64,000 nt of DNA from Rhodococcus rhodnii (GCA_000720375.1 JOAA01000045.1:11423-75422), one strand, 5' to 3'; shown: positions 9,798-20,300, numbered from the stretch's first letter. The notes: generated from the letters alone by a model not told the origin. A program made the numbers and translations.

Positions 9798-10582
9798 GTT
9801 GTTTCCTTTCCGTGGCCGGCGACGACCGGCGCGGGGTAGCTCTCGTCAATGCGTGTGCGGGTCTCCGGATGGCCGAACACCGCCGTATGCATGGCGAGTT
9901 CATCTGCGATCGCACGTTCAAGCTGGGCACGACGTCGCGTCGTGATTTGTCCTTTGAGAAGCCCCATCGCTGTCCGGGGTGCCTGGGCCATCTCACTGGC
10001 GAGCGCGTACGTCCGGTCTCGGACGTCACTACGAGGCGCTACGGCGTGCGACAGCGGTATCCCCGCTTCGCGGATCTCTCGACCTTTGACCATTCGCCCG
10101 GTGAGCAAGAGGTCCCGTGCGAGCGGCACCCCGAAGACCTCTTCGAGCAGTACTGTCGAACCCATACCCGGCGTGAAGCCGAGAGCGAGGAAATTGGCTC
10201 CGTAGAGCGACTCGTTGGCCAGTACGGCGACATCACACCACAGTCCGAGCATCAGACCACCGCCGACCGCGTGCCCCGTCATCATCGCGAGCGTCGGGAT
10301 CTCCAGGCTCAGCAGCAGTCGGGGAAAACCGCCCATCAACCGCGCGATGGCCTGAGGTGCGTCGGCGTCGAGCAGCATGTCGCGGGTCGCTCCGCTACAG
10401 AAGTGCTGCTCGCCACCTTCGAGCACCAAGGCACGAATGGACGGATCACGCTTGATGACATCGACAGCATTCGTGAGTGCCGTCAGGGCAGCCTCGCCGA
10501 CATGGGGAGTTTCGTCGGTGGTGATCCGCAAAGTGGCTACGCCGTCAGCGGTTTGTTCGAGTCCGTACAGTGCGCTGGTCAC
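9794..10582 (-). CDS. ECH2-type enoyl-CoA hydratase of beta-branching (PksI-like decarboxylase)
   Basis: 262 residues of the crotonase fold. The segments HFCSGATRDML, GHAVGGGLMLGL and ANFLALGFTPGMGST match the PksI/CurF-ECH2 subgroup, which decarboxylates 3-methylglutaconyl-ACP to the beta-methyl-branched enoyl chain. Assignment to ECH2 rests on the GFTPGMG region and the CSGATR segment. It uses GTG at 10582 in an overlap with the FabG stop. It is part of the complete HMGS cassette at 9794-16571. Confidence 0.85.
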   Translation of the reverse strand: MTSALYGLEQTADGVATLRITTDETPHVGEAALTALTNAVDVIKRDPSIRALVLEGGEQHFCSGATRDMLLDADAPQAIARLMGGFPRLLLSLEIPTLAMMTGHAVGGGLMLGLWCDVAVLANESLYGANFLALGFTPGMGSTVLLEEVFGVPLARDLLLTGRMVKGREIREAGIPLSHAVAPRSDVRDRTYALASEMAQAPRTAMGLLKGQITTRRRAQLERAIADELAMHTAVFGHPETRTRIDESYPAPVVAGHGKETT

Positions 10583-11349
10583 ATCGCCACCTCTGCCAAG
10601 CCGCCAGTGGCCGATACGGCCTCACCGTTGATGTATCCGGCGCGCGCCGAGGCCAGGAACAGTACTGCCGCGGCGATTTCTTCCGGCCTTGCGTTGCGCC
10701 GCAAGGGGGTCGCCTCAAGCAGCAGTCGGCGCAGACCCTCATCGAAGTGCTGGGTGAGGTCCGTTTCCACGTACCCCACAGTCACCAGGTTCGCGATGAT
10801 GGACTTGTGGCCGTACTCCTTCGCGATCGTCCGAGTGAGCCCGAGCAGTCCACCCTTGCTCGCCGCGTACGCCGCCTGGGATGTCGCACCGTGTTGCGAC
10901 AACGAACTGATCGACACGATCCGTCCACCGCTGCCCTGTACCAAGAACTCCCGGACAGCTCGACGGCAGATGAGAAAAGCGCCGGTCAGATTCGTGGCGA
11001 TCACATCGTCGAACGCCTCGGTCGTGGTGTGCACCAGCAGCGCGTCACGGTTGATTCCGGCGTTGTTGACCACGACATCCACTCGGTCGAACCGGTCGAC
11101 GACCGCGTCGAACAGGTCCTCGACGTCGGACTCGCTGGCCACGTCCGCGGCGACCGCAAGGGCACGGTCCTTGTCGGCCAGGCTCTCCACCTGGGCGATG
11201 ACCTCATCAGTCGCAGGTCCAAGCTTCCGTGCGCAAAAAGCCACCCGTGCACCCGCCGCAGCAGCCGCGAGCACGACCGCACGGCCGATACCGCGGGATC
11301 CGCCCGTGACGACCACGACCTTGTCGTGCATAGGTCCAGGAGCAGTCAC
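10579..11349 (-). CDS. FabG-like 3-oxoacyl-ACP reductase 1
   Basis: A short-chain dehydrogenase of 256 residues from the GTG at 11349, which overlaps the ECH1 stop. An ATG at 11331 is the alternative. It has GGSRGIG, NNAG, the catalytic Ser in SISSLS and YAASK. It reduces 3-ketoacyl-ACP with NADPH. FabG-type genes are not part of the minimal HMGS cassette, so this one probably serves chain processing on the discrete ACP or on the KS-AT-ACP-AONS protein, which has no KR of its own. Confidence 0.9.
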   Translation of the reverse strand: MTAPGPMHDKVVVVTGGSRGIGRAVVLAAAAAGARVAFCARKLGPATDEVIAQVESLADKDRALAVAADVASESDVEDLFDAVVDRFDRVDVVVNNAGINRDALLVHTTTEAFDDVIATNLTGAFLICRRAVREFLVQGSGGRIVSISSLSQHGATSQAAYAASKGGLLGLTRTIAKEYGHKSIIANLVTVGYVETDLTQHFDEGLRRLLLEATPLRRNARPEEIAAAVLFLASARAGYINGEAVSATGGLAEVAM

Positions 11350-12095
11350 AGCTCTCCTTCGCTGTCGTCGAGCCACGGTGGCTCACCGGCCGCCATCCGT
11401 ACGATTCGCCTCTGCGTTTCGGCTGTCGTAAACAGCTTTGCGAACCGGCGCAATGCCTCGGCGTCGGCGTCCGGTGCGTCCCTCTCCGCGCTCGTTATCT
11501 TGACTTCCTGCTGTGCACGAGCATCCGTGCGCAGCCATCGGCGTGCGTGCCGGGCAACCGCGACGTCGAGGTCGTCGGCAATCTCGTCAACCAGGCCAAT
11601 CCGTAGTGCTGTACGCGCGTCGACGGTCCCACCGTCGAGTGCGAGCAGCCGGGCCTTGGCCACACCAACGCGTTGTGTGAGGTAGGGCAGCGCCACCGCG
11701 GGAATAAGTCCAACCAGGACTTCGGGAAGCCCGAATGTGGACCTTGGCGTCGCGATCACCAGATCGGCCGCGGCCACCAGCCCGAGTCCGCCGCCAAGCG
11801 CGACACCGTCGACCAAGGCGACGACTGGGCATGCAGCGCGTTCGAGTGCCTGCAGCATAGCCGCGTAGCTACGCTGGCCGGCCGCAATTTCCGCATCTGT
11901 CCGATCCTCGGCTCGGTCCGACAGACGGTCCAAGTCCAAGCCTTCGCAGAACGCGCCCGCTTCGCCTTCGACGGTGATGTAGCGAGCCTTCGCCCCGGTC
12001 ACGGTGATCGCGACGTGTTCGGCAAACGGGCCGGTGATCGTGGGCCGGCCGGACGCGGCCGACAGCGTAATCCGAAGTCGTTCGTTCACGGTCAC
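11346..12095 (-). CDS. ECH1-type enoyl-CoA hydratase of beta-branching (PksH-like dehydratase)
   Basis: 249 residues of the crotonase fold with GEAGAFCEGLDLD, DGVALGGGLGLVAAADL and FGLPEVLVGLIPA. The AFCEGLDLD segment is typical of PksH/ECH1, which dehydrates the HMG-type intermediate to 3-methylglutaconyl-ACP. I set the start at GTG 12095, which overlaps the HMGS stop (GTGA); a second GTG lies at 12089. A longer open frame upstream is antisense-like and overlaps HMGS, so it was not used. Confidence 0.85.
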   Translation of the reverse strand: MTVNERLRITLSAASGRPTITGPFAEHVAITVTGAKARYITVEGEAGAFCEGLDLDRLSDRAEDRTDAEIAAGQRSYAAMLQALERAACPVVALVDGVALGGGLGLVAAADLVIATPRSTFGLPEVLVGLIPAVALPYLTQRVGVAKARLLALDGGTVDARTALRIGLVDEIADDLDVAVARHARRWLRTDARAQQEVKITSAERDAPDADAEALRRFAKLFTTAETQRRIVRMAAGEPPWLDDSEGEL

Positions 12096-13309
12096 ATCCA
12101 GCCGTATGTCCGGTAGTAGTCGCGCACGTCCTCGAGGACCAGCCGTGCCCGGCCGGTGTAAGCCACATCGAGAAGCCCTGGCACGAGTGATGTGTCGGGC
12201 TTGAAATGCGCTTCGGTCAGGCTCCGCTCGGTGTCCAGCACAATCCGTTCGTACACGGCCAGATCCACCTGCCTGCGGCTGGCGAGGTGCCGGCCGATCT
12301 GGTGGCGGCCAACGGTTTCGCGCGCGGCCGCACCGAACCGGCCACTGAAGAACTCGGCACAGGAACCGGAACCGTACGAGTACAAGCCGATCCGCTCGCC
12401 GGCCGCGACCGACGGCGCGTGATCCACCAGCGCGGCCAGTGCTGCCCACAAACTCCCCGAGTATGTGTTCCCGAGTTCCTGACAGTACTTCAGCGAAGGC
12501 CGGACCATCCGCTCGAAGCTCTCAGCCACGGCGCTCGGTTCCACATCCGGCCGATGGGCCTCGACGACGAGTCCGTGCGCCTGCTGAACGAGTGGAGTGA
12601 TCGGCGTGTGATAGATGACATGGCTGAAGGTGTCGAGCACGTCAGCGCCGACGTCTTCGCGATAGCCATCCCACGCCAGTTCCAGCAGGTCTAGATATGC
12701 GCCCAGAGAAAGTCCAGAATGGATGGTCTCAAGGGATGGGGTCGGCCGCATCACGTCGTAGACCTCCCGCGCGGCCACACCACTTGCCGGCTCGAACGCG
12801 AGCACCCGTGGTTCGGCCGCGACAACCATGGCGACGGCGCCCGCACCCTCGGCCGGCTCCCCGGGATCGTAAAACAGTCGCCGGGCCATGTCGGTCGTGA
12901 TCACGAGCGCTCGGCGGGTGGGATTGCACTGCACCCACGCGCTTGCCAGCCGCAGTGCGGCCGTGCCAGCGTAGCAGGCGTGCTTGACTTCGAGATGCCG
13001 GCAGCGATGTGAGAGCTGGAGGTACTTGTGAACATAGGAGCTCAGCGGTTTCGCATAGTCCACACCGGACTCTGTCGCTACCACCAGTAGCCCGTAACGG
13101 TCCGGGTCATCCGGATCAGTAAGCGGGCGCGCGGCATTCACAGCCAAGGTGACCGGGTCTTCGAAACTCGGCGGCAAGGATCGGCGCACCAGTTGCAGTC
13201 TCCGGATCTCACGATCGGAGGTACCACGGGCCGATGCGAGCACGGCGGCGTCCACAGCCAGTGTGCTGCCATAGAGAGTGAGGTCGTCGATACCAACTGC
13301 CAACTGCAT
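12092..13309 (-). CDS. HMG-CoA synthase-like enzyme of beta-branching (PksG-like)
   Basis: A 3-hydroxy-3-methylglutaryl synthase of about 405 residues. The nucleophilic Cys is in KHACYAGTAAL, His in IYHTPITPLVQQAH, and the conserved GNTYSGSLW segment follows. In trans-AT-type beta-branching this enzyme adds acetate, carried by the donor ACP, to the beta-ketone of the growing chain. The ATG at 13309 is preceded by AAGGA seven bases away; an upstream in-frame ATG at 13330 forms an ATGA overlap with FabG2 and is also plausible. With the donor ACP, KS, ECH1 and ECH2 nearby, the full set for one methyl branch is present. Confidence 0.92.
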   Translation of the reverse strand: MQLAVGIDDLTLYGSTLAVDAAVLASARGTSDREIRRLQLVRRSLPPSFEDPVTLAVNAARPLTDPDDPDRYGLLVVATESGVDYAKPLSSYVHKYLQLSHRCRHLEVKHACYAGTAALRLASAWVQCNPTRRALVITTDMARRLFYDPGEPAEGAGAVAMVVAAEPRVLAFEPASGVAAREVYDVMRPTPSLETIHSGLSLGAYLDLLELAWDGYREDVGADVLDTFSHVIYHTPITPLVQQAHGLVVEAHRPDVEPSAVAESFERMVRPSLKYCQELGNTYSGSLWAALAALVDHAPSVAAGERIGLYSYGSGSCAEFFSGRFGAAARETVGRHQIGRHLASRRQVDLAVYERIVLDTERSLTEAHFKPDTSLVPGLLDVAYTGRARLVLEDVRDYYRTYGWM

Positions 13310-13326
13310 AGGTGCTTCCTTCGACG

Positions 13327-14097
13327 TCATGAGGTCATCCGCGGCACGTCACGTACCGCTCCTGCCACATACACCGCGTCACCCGTCACGAACGATGCCT
13401 CATCTGATGCCAGAAAGAGGACGGTCCCCGCGACTTCCTCCGCGAGCCCGAACCGCCCGTAGGGTGAGAGCTGAGCCAGCGCTGCCCGAGCAGTCGCACG
13501 GTATCCGGTGGTCATGTCGGTCTCGACGAACCCGGGAACGACCGCATTGCACAAGATCCGGCGGCGACCGTACTCTTTGGCCACACTCCGGGTCAGTGAC
13601 AGCAAAGCGGACTTGGAGGCCGCATAGCTTGCCGCTCCCGCGAGACCGTTGGCCGTGAACGAAGCCACGTTCACAATCCGGCCACCATTGCCCTGGGCCA
13701 GCATCTCGTCCACCGCGCGACGGCATACCACGAACGGACCACGAAGGTTGACGTCCAGTACGTACCGCCAGTCCTCGAGAGTGGTCTGCACGAGCAACGA
13801 GTCACGAGTGACACCGGCGTTGTTCACCACGACGTGCACCTCGTCCAGCCATCCGAGGGCGTTGTCGAACAACCGCTCGACATCTGCCTCCACGGCGACA
13901 TCCGCCGGGACGAACCGCGCCTGACCGCCCGCCGCACGGGCAGCGGCCTCGACCTCGGCTCCGACAGGCGCGGATTCACCGCGTCCACAGAACACCACGC
14001 GGGCGCCTTCGGCGGCAGCGCCGAGCACGATCGCCCGCCCGATGCCACGCGTACCTCCGGTGACAACAAAACCCTTGCCGTCAAACCGGCCCGACAT
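13327..14097 (-). CDS. FabG-like 3-oxoacyl-ACP reductase 2
   Basis: A short-chain dehydrogenase of 256 residues with GGTRGIG, NNAG, VASFTA (catalytic Ser) and YAASK. Start ATG 14097 follows GAGAGG by five bases; a GTG two codons earlier is possible. Its 5' end overlaps the last codons of the acyltransferase gene by about 17 bases. It is paralogous to FabG1 in the same operon, so the pathway probably needs two reductases or reduces two different carriers. Confidence 0.9.
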   Translation of the reverse strand: MSGRFDGKGFVVTGGTRGIGRAIVLGAAAEGARVVFCGRGESAPVGAEVEAAARAAGGQARFVPADVAVEADVERLFDNALGWLDEVHVVVNNAGVTRDSLLVQTTLEDWRYVLDVNLRGPFVVCRRAVDEMLAQGNGGRIVNVASFTANGLAGAASYAASKSALLSLTRSVAKEYGRRRILCNAVVPGFVETDMTTGYRATARAALAQLSPYGRFGLAEEVAGTVLFLASDEASFVTGDAVYVAGAVRDVPRMTS

Positions 14098-15016
14098 GTG
14101 CACCTCTCATATCGCTCGCCGCGGCCGCGGTCTCCTCGAACGTCGCGCGTGGGACGTCCGGAATGGTCAGCGCTGCGAACTTCAGCCCCGCGGTACCCGG
14201 TCCGCACCCGATCACACGCTGAACGCCCAGCTCTACCAGGGTGCGCAGGCTGTCATCGAACAGCACCGGCGCTTCAATCTGGTCCACAAGGGACTTCCGG
14301 ACCGCGTCGGCGTCGCGCAACGGCTGCGCTGTGACGTTGTCCACCACAGGAATCCTCGGCGTCTGTACTGGTGTTTCGGCCACCAGTCGAGCAAACCGCG
14401 GAACCATCGGCGCAAGGAGCGCGCTGTGGAACGGCGCACTCACCGGCAGGGCGACAACACCGCCGCCAAAGTCCTCGCAGGCGTCCGCAGCGACCGCGAC
14501 GGCGTCTGCTTCTCCGGAGAGAACGGCTCGGCCGGGTGCGTTGAAGCAGGCCACACCAACCACACCGTGCTCGTTGCCGAGCTTGCACGCCACCGCGAGC
14601 ACCTCCCGCGGCAAGCCCGAGACAGCCACCATCGCTCCGGCTCCGCGCGGGACAGCCCGCTGCATCAGCTGCCCACGTACCGCGACGAGTCGCACCGCAT
14701 CGCTGAAATTCAGCGCTCCGGCGATCACCAAGGCGGTGTATTGGCCGAGGCTGTGTCCCGCGAGTGCCGTTGGCCAGACGCCACGCGCCATCAGGTGTCC
14801 TGCTTGCGCGACACCGAGTGTCAGCAGCGCAGGTTGCGCGATCTCAGTGCTTCGCAGTACCTCCTCGGGCCCTTCCTCGATCCACCGCGACAACGGCTGG
14901 CCCAGTGCCTCGTCCGCTGCGGCGAACTTGGCGCGACAGGCCGCGCAGGCAGCGGTCAGGTCGGCGCCCATGCCGACCCGTTCGCTGCCTTGCCCTACGA
15001 ACAGGAACGCGTTCAT
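14081..15016 (-). CDS. Discrete malonyl-CoA:ACP acyltransferase (FabD-like)
   Basis: 311 residues from ATG 15016, in an ATGA overlap with the KS stop. It has GQGSERVGMG near the N-terminus, the active Ser in LAGHSLGQYTAL and the APFHS motif. Such enzymes load malonyl units on discrete ACPs. Here the likely substrate is the donor ACP at 16308-16571, which the adjacent KS then decarboxylates to acetyl-ACP for HMGS. The motif reads GHSLGQ, not the usual GHSxGE, so an acyl hydrolase or proofreading role is an alternative. Confidence 0.88.
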   Translation of the reverse strand: MNAFLFVGQGSERVGMGADLTAACAACRAKFAAADEALGQPLSRWIEEGPEEVLRSTEIAQPALLTLGVAQAGHLMARGVWPTALAGHSLGQYTALVIAGALNFSDAVRLVAVRGQLMQRAVPRGAGAMVAVSGLPREVLAVACKLGNEHGVVGVACFNAPGRAVLSGEADAVAVAADACEDFGGGVVALPVSAPFHSALLAPMVPRFARLVAETPVQTPRIPVVDNVTAQPLRDADAVRKSLVDQIEAPVLFDDSLRTLVELGVQRVIGCGPGTAGLKFAALTIPDVPRATFEETAAAASDMRGAHVGPV

Positions 15017-16299
15017 CCTGGACATCCCACGACTAGGCACGAGTTGATCCCGCCGAAACCGAACGAGTTCGAGATCGCCACAGTGACGGCGTGCTCACGG
15101 GCCTCGTTCGGGACGAAGTCCAGATCGAGCTCCGGGTCCTTCTCGTCCTGGTTGATCGTCGGGTGCAGAACGCCATGCTGGATCTGCAGCGTCGTGGCGA
15201 TCAGTTCGAGGACTCCAGCCGAGGTGAGGCTGTGCCCGATCATCGACTTCGTCGCGTTCACCGGAACACTGCGCGCCCGGTCGCCGAGGACGGCCTTGAC
15301 CGCAGCCACCTCGACCGCGTCACCCAGCGGCGTCGACGTCGCATGGGCATTGACGTAGTCGACCTGCTCCGCGCGGACACGCGCATCCAGCAGTGCGTTG
15401 CGCATCGCACGCTCCTGCCCGTCCTGGTGTGGCCGGGTCTGCCGAGAACCATCCGACGCCGCAGCGCCACCGAGCAGTTCCGCGTAGACGGTCGCGCCGC
15501 GCCGGCGGGCGCTCACCATCGTCTCGATCACCACCGCGCCCGCACCCTCACTGGGCACGAAACCCTCCCGCCGGGCATCGAAGGGCCGGCTCGCGCGAGC
15601 CGGATCATCGTTGAACGACCGGAAGGTCAGCGCCTCGATCTCCACCCATGAGTGGATGACCGCAGGCTCCATGGCAACCGGGGCACCCGTGACGACGACC
15701 ACGTCCGCCCGGCCGGACCGAATCATGTCCAGTCCACTGAGGACAGCCAAGTTGCCGCTCGCACACGCGCCGCCGACCATCAGGCTCGGCCCGCGCAGCT
15801 GCAACAGCTCGCAGACCAGACCGACGACGTCGGTGTCCAGGACCACCATCCCCAGCAGGGGGGCCATGTACTCGGGATCGTCGACGAAGATACGGCTGTT
15901 CTCCGTGATCATCGGCGTGTTCAGGTTGTGACCGGCCAGCACGTGCCCGACTCGATCAGGATCGACCGTGACGCGACCAAGCCCGGCGTCGACGTACGCC
16001 TGGACCGCGGCAGACGCTGCCAACTGCCCGGAAAGCGGCGTGATGCGAAGGAGTCTCTTGACTGCCTTCGTCAGCTCGGCGTCATACCCACGACCCACAC
16101 GGTCCAGATGATCGTGGTAGTCGAAGTCGCTCAGGTCACCAGCGACCCGGCACTCCACACGCTCGTCCATGTTCTTCCAGTTCGTGATCCCCGACCGTCC
16201 GGCGAGAAGCCCTGCCCAGAACTCGGGAACGCTCTCGCCGAGACACGTCACCACACCCATGCCGGAGATCACGACACGCTGATCAACAGTCCGTTCCAT
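15013..16299 (-). CDS. Stand-alone ketosynthase of the beta-branching cassette
   Basis: 428 residues of the FabF/KAS fold. ATG 16299 follows GAGG by seven bases. It carries GGACASGNL, NAHATSTPLGD and MIGHSLTSAG, so Cys-His-His is complete. In known HMGS cassettes the discrete KS (PksF-like) decarboxylates malonyl-ACP to acetyl-ACP and usually has Ser in place of the Cys. Keeping the Cys leaves open a condensing role, for example diketide starter synthesis. It lies between the donor ACP and the AT, the expected place for the decarboxylase. Confidence 0.88.
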   Translation of the reverse strand: MERTVDQRVVISGMGVVTCLGESVPEFWAGLLAGRSGITNWKNMDERVECRVAGDLSDFDYHDHLDRVGRGYDAELTKAVKRLLRITPLSGQLAASAAVQAYVDAGLGRVTVDPDRVGHVLAGHNLNTPMITENSRIFVDDPEYMAPLLGMVVLDTDVVGLVCELLQLRGPSLMVGGACASGNLAVLSGLDMIRSGRADVVVVTGAPVAMEPAVIHSWVEIEALTFRSFNDDPARASRPFDARREGFVPSEGAGAVVIETMVSARRRGATVYAELLGGAAASDGSRQTRPHQDGQERAMRNALLDARVRAEQVDYVNAHATSTPLGDAVEVAAVKAVLGDRARSVPVNATKSMIGHSLTSAGVLELIATTLQIQHGVLHPTINQDEKDPELDLDFVPNEAREHAVTVAISNSFGFGGINSCLVVGCPG

Positions 16300-16307
16300 C
16301 AGGCACC

Positions 16308-16571
16308 TCAAGCGGCTGTGGCGAAGTGCTCGAAGATGTCCACCAGCTCCTTGAGGTTCGACACCGTCGACAGCTCGGTGCGCGGGATCTTGATCCGTAG
16401 CTCCTTCATCGAGCGCGACACCACCTCCACCATCTCCAGCGAGTCCGCGCCAAAGTCCTTCATGCTGGCTGTCTCGGTGACCTCTAGGCCTTCAGCTCCT
16501 TCGATGACGGTGGCGATGTTCTTCTTGACGACAGCGAAGATGTCTTCGCGAGTGACAACAGGGCGCGTCAT
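16308..16571 (-). CDS. Discrete donor acyl carrier protein (AcpK-like)
   Basis: An 87-residue acyl carrier protein with the pantetheine attachment Ser in FGADSLEMVEVVSR. The helix III region (SMKELRIKIPRTEL) resembles the donor ACPs that feed acetyl units to HMGS enzymes. It starts with ATG 16571 behind AAGGGAACAACT and opens the long operon that runs down to 7224. The following KS starts eight bases before the ACP stop's far side, so translation is coupled. Confidence 0.92.
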   Translation of the reverse strand: MTRPVVTREDIFAVVKKNIATVIEGAEGLEVTETASMKDFGADSLEMVEVVSRSMKELRIKIPRTELSTVSNLKELVDIFEHFATAA

Positions 16572-17372
16572 AGTTGTTCCCTTCTTGCGTCCACAGAGGT
16601 CTCTTGCGCTTTCCTGTAGTCAGGGCATGCCTGACCACGTCAGTGAGTCGTTTCGCAGAACAGTTTGTTGCGCTGGGTGGTCACGCGGTGAGGTCGTGCT
16701 CGATGTGCAGGATCACCAGTGCGGCTGTGGTGATCTCGTCGGCGGATTCGGTGGTGCGCCGCCGGAAGGCATCGGTGTGTTCGATACGCGGTTGCCGAAC
16801 GCCTGCCGTCACCGGACTCCAGGTTCTGCTGCCGGAGACAGCGCGCCGGTACCGCGGCAGTGAGCATCACGCTCTGACGAATCACACCAGACTGCACAGA
16901 AACTCCTTGCTCGATTGGCAACTGCGACGAGACTCGCGACACTCTTGTCGGGTACAAACGAAACACTGTCGATGCCATGCCGCGCACTCCCTGCCAACAA
17001 CTGTCTGCGACGGTCGGGGCTCGGCACCGGGGATGAGCCTTTGTCAGTCTCACGTTCTTTGCGTGATCGCGAAAGGGGCCGCTGAACTGGTCTGCCCGGC
17101 CGACAGCGGTGACGTCGGGTGGTACCGGATTGGGGCAGTCGGCAACACCGAACGCGTTGCGATGCAACAAAACATAGAACGCCGGTATGAACATGGTCCT
17201 TCTGGGGGTCAACTACCTACCGCTGGATCCGTGACGATGCCGAGCCCTCATAGGCACCATGTCCGATGCCGGTGAGAGGGCACCATCCGGTCACCGGCCT
17301 ACCATCGCGTCGGTTCCCTTGGGACGTCGCGCCTTCAGATGCCCAGAGGAATACAGTTCGAAAGGAGGCGTA
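16572..17372. other. 801-base non-coding region: promoter of the beta-branching operon
   Basis: It separates the donor ACP start from the stop of the PfaC-like gene, both on the minus strand. Base composition is lower in GC than the neighbours and open frames on both strands show no family features. A 43-codon frame at 16681-16812 (minus) begins with GTG behind GGAG and cannot be called a gene with confidence. A degenerate operator lies at 17075-17094. Confidence 0.5.
17075..17094. promoter_or_regulatory. Putative cluster operator, copy 2 (degenerate)
   Basis: GGGGCCG-CTGAAC-TGGTCTG, preceded by GAAA as at other copies. The left arm matches six of seven bases and the right arm about half. 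It lies about 500 bases upstream of the ACP gene. Confidence 0.35.
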
Positions 17373-20300
17373 TCAGGGGGGCGGGACAATACTGCGTACT
17401 GTCAGGTGATCGGCCGTCTGCTCGACATGCAGATGGTGGACCTCGCCCGGCCTCGCCTTCGGCCATGCCCGGTGCTCCCGCAGAGCTACCGCGACGGCCG
17501 AGGGATGCACACGGGCAAGTCGCGCCACGTGGTCCCGTATCGCGATAAACGGTAGGTGGTCCCTTCCTCGGGCTCCTGGCGGGAGATCGTAGAGCTGTGC
17601 GACGGTTCCCACCAGCCAGTCGAACTGCTCAACGTCCGCGATAGACACTGTGGTCACGTCTCCGTCGGTCACCGAGATGCCGAGGCCGTCCACGTAGCGC
17701 CGGTCCCGCAGGAACGCCCGTCGGTCGCCTGGTTCGGCCATACCCAGACTTCCCTTGGGCATCAGTGCGTCGACCAGACGGATGGTGGCGAGCAGCCGCC
17801 ATTCGTCCGACAGCCATAGGTCGAAGACCGGCCTCATCCTGTTGCCGTGGTGGAATCCGGCGAAGCGTGCTTCGACGTACACCCTCCCGGTGTCCGGCAG
17901 TGGCGCGAACGACTGGAACGTCGTGATCTCGTGGGGGAAGCCCACCCACTCCCGGCCGATCTCACTGGACCACAGCCAGAGCCGATCATGCGGAATGACG
18001 TGCGTGGCGGCGTCCAGCAGTCCTTGGTTGAGCATTCCGCGCGGCACACTGCCCCGGCCGGCGTCGAGGACTCCCGACGCTCCGGCGCTCCCCATCCGCA
18101 ACGACACGAGGTGCTGGAAGCTCGGCCCGTGGAAGACCACTCCAGAGCTGTACGGGTCGGCCGCCGGCTCGGCATCGGTCAGTGGTTCGGGTGCGCGGTA
18201 TTCGGCCGGCAGCCTGCCGACCAGCACGGTGGCGCTGGCAACCGGTTCGAAACGGGAGAGCGCTGGTGTCGCCGCCTCACGCCACATCAGGAGCGTCACG
18301 TCCAACTCGTCGCCCCATCCACTCACCTCTGTACGCAGGCGAACGGGTTTCCAGACCTGCACCCACCGCCGCAACCGCACGTCGCGGATGGCTGTGACGC
18401 AGCGGTCCGAGTAGGCAGTGGCTGCGCGGGCGAGCAGATCGAGTATGGACATCATCGGCAGAGCCGGCACCGTGAAAGTAGGACAATGATCGAGCAACCA
18501 GGTGTCGACCGCGGGATCTAGGTCGTGTATCGAAGTCCCCGTTCGATGAGAGTCTGTCCCGGCCGGAGGTCGGAGTCGGGATACAGCGGGGCGGTTCCTG
18601 GCGTCGCCGGGACGCCGCGAATACTGGTTGTCTTTGGGTGTTTCGGCGGTGGCGCCAGGGACCGCATCCGGCCCGGCTATCGCGGACGGGGGTTTTGATA
18701 CACGGCCTAGTATTGTCTCTTCTTCGGCCGAGCTTGCCAACGCCCCACCGCTCGCGTCCTCCACCACACGCATTCCCAGGTTCTTCACGTGGTAGATGCG
18801 CTTGCCGTCCACCCACAGCCAGCCATGCGCGACCGCATGGCGGTCATGCTCGTCGACCTCGACGATGTCCATTTCGACCGTGACGCGTTTGTTCGTCGGC
18901 ACGACCTGACCGCGGTACTTCCAGGTCACCTGGCGGCCGGGCAGCACGGGTTCGAATCGCGGATTACGCAGTCCCGCACCGAAGTCGCGCTCGATGAGGT
19001 AGAACTGCAGCAGCTGGCACATGCTCTCGACACCCAGCGAGCCCGGCTGCACGGGATCCTGGAAGAAGTGGGCCTTGAAGAACCACTCCCCGGGATCGAC
19101 GTCCTTTTCGGCGCGCAACCGGCCGAGCCCAGCCTCGCCGCCGTCTGGCCAGTAGCCGGTGACCCGGTCGAGCATGAGCAGCATCGGTCCGGCCAGTCGC
19201 AGTGAACCGCTGAAGTAGCGGTCCGGCCGCCGCGTGAGGTCGACGACGCTGTCACAAGATGCCTCGATCTGGGCGCGTTCGGCATCGGATCCAGGCAGGC
19301 CGACTTGATTCTCGAACGCCTCCGGCGCGAAGAACCCGAACCCGCTGGACAGCGTGAAGACTGGTTGCTCGTCGGCAAAACACTCGACGTCGAAGGACAT
19401 GAGGATCACGCCGGCCGCCCGCGAGGCGCGGGTCAGCACGGCACGAGTGCGTAGCGTGCGTGTCCCCGGCCGGATCTCACCGGTCACGGTGCCTGTGCCG
19501 TCGAGGTTACGTATCAACAGGTCCGTTTCGCCGCCTGCCAGCGCGCCGCCGACGTACAAGCCGACCCAGCCGCAGGCCTGGAGGACCACCTCCAGGAGCA
19601 CCGCGAACGGCATGGCCGGATAGCCGTTCTGCTCGAAGTACCAGACTTCCTCGGGAACGTCGTACTCGACCTCGGCCCGTGTACCGGTTTTCATACCAAG
19701 GAACGGGCCATCGAGCGACACCACGCGGCTCATGAAACCGTAAGGCGGGCCAGGCATGCGAGTGATCCGACGCGGGCCGTCGAAGGCCTTGTAGGCGGGG
19801 CCGAAAGCCTCGGATGGCTTCCCCCATGCGAGGGCGAGCAATGACGCGTAGTCGAAACGGAAACCGTCCACTTCGGCCACTGGCTTGCTCTCGTGGTAAC
19901 CCCGCAGCCCAGCGAGTTCCGCGGGCGCCACTGGCTCACCCGTGGTCTGAACAGCGGGAGGACCGAGCTGGCGCCAGTACGACAGCGGCCAGTCTGGCAC
20001 GAGCCGCAGACCAAGGCGATGAACGTGAAACACCTTGATTCCATCCACTGTGCACAGTACGTCGGCGAACAGCGTGGGCTGCGGACCGGCCGAGATCTCG
20101 CGGACGAACACCTCGACGGTCAGGTCGCGATTGTCCCGAGTCACGCGGCCGCGGTTGCGCACGTGGTAGGCGTGGTCGGGCACTGGCTCGAAGCGCCAGC
20201 CGTCGCGGTCGACCGTATATCCCATGGCCGCCAGGTAGAACGCCGATGCCTGCAGGCTTCCGTCGAGCATCAGCGATCCGGGCATGAACGGGTTGTCGGT

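Noticed and set aside
9812..11431. 539-residue plus-strand open frame
   Set aside because: Antisense to the ECH2 and FabG genes, low-complexity Arg/Ser-rich composition, no domain.
14042..15358. 438-residue plus-strand open frame
   Set aside because: Antisense to the AT and KS genes; no recognisable motif.
16681..16812. 43-codon minus frame upstream of the donor ACP
   Set aside because: It has a GTG and GGAG but no homology I can recognise and no independent support; kept only as a note in the intergenic entry.
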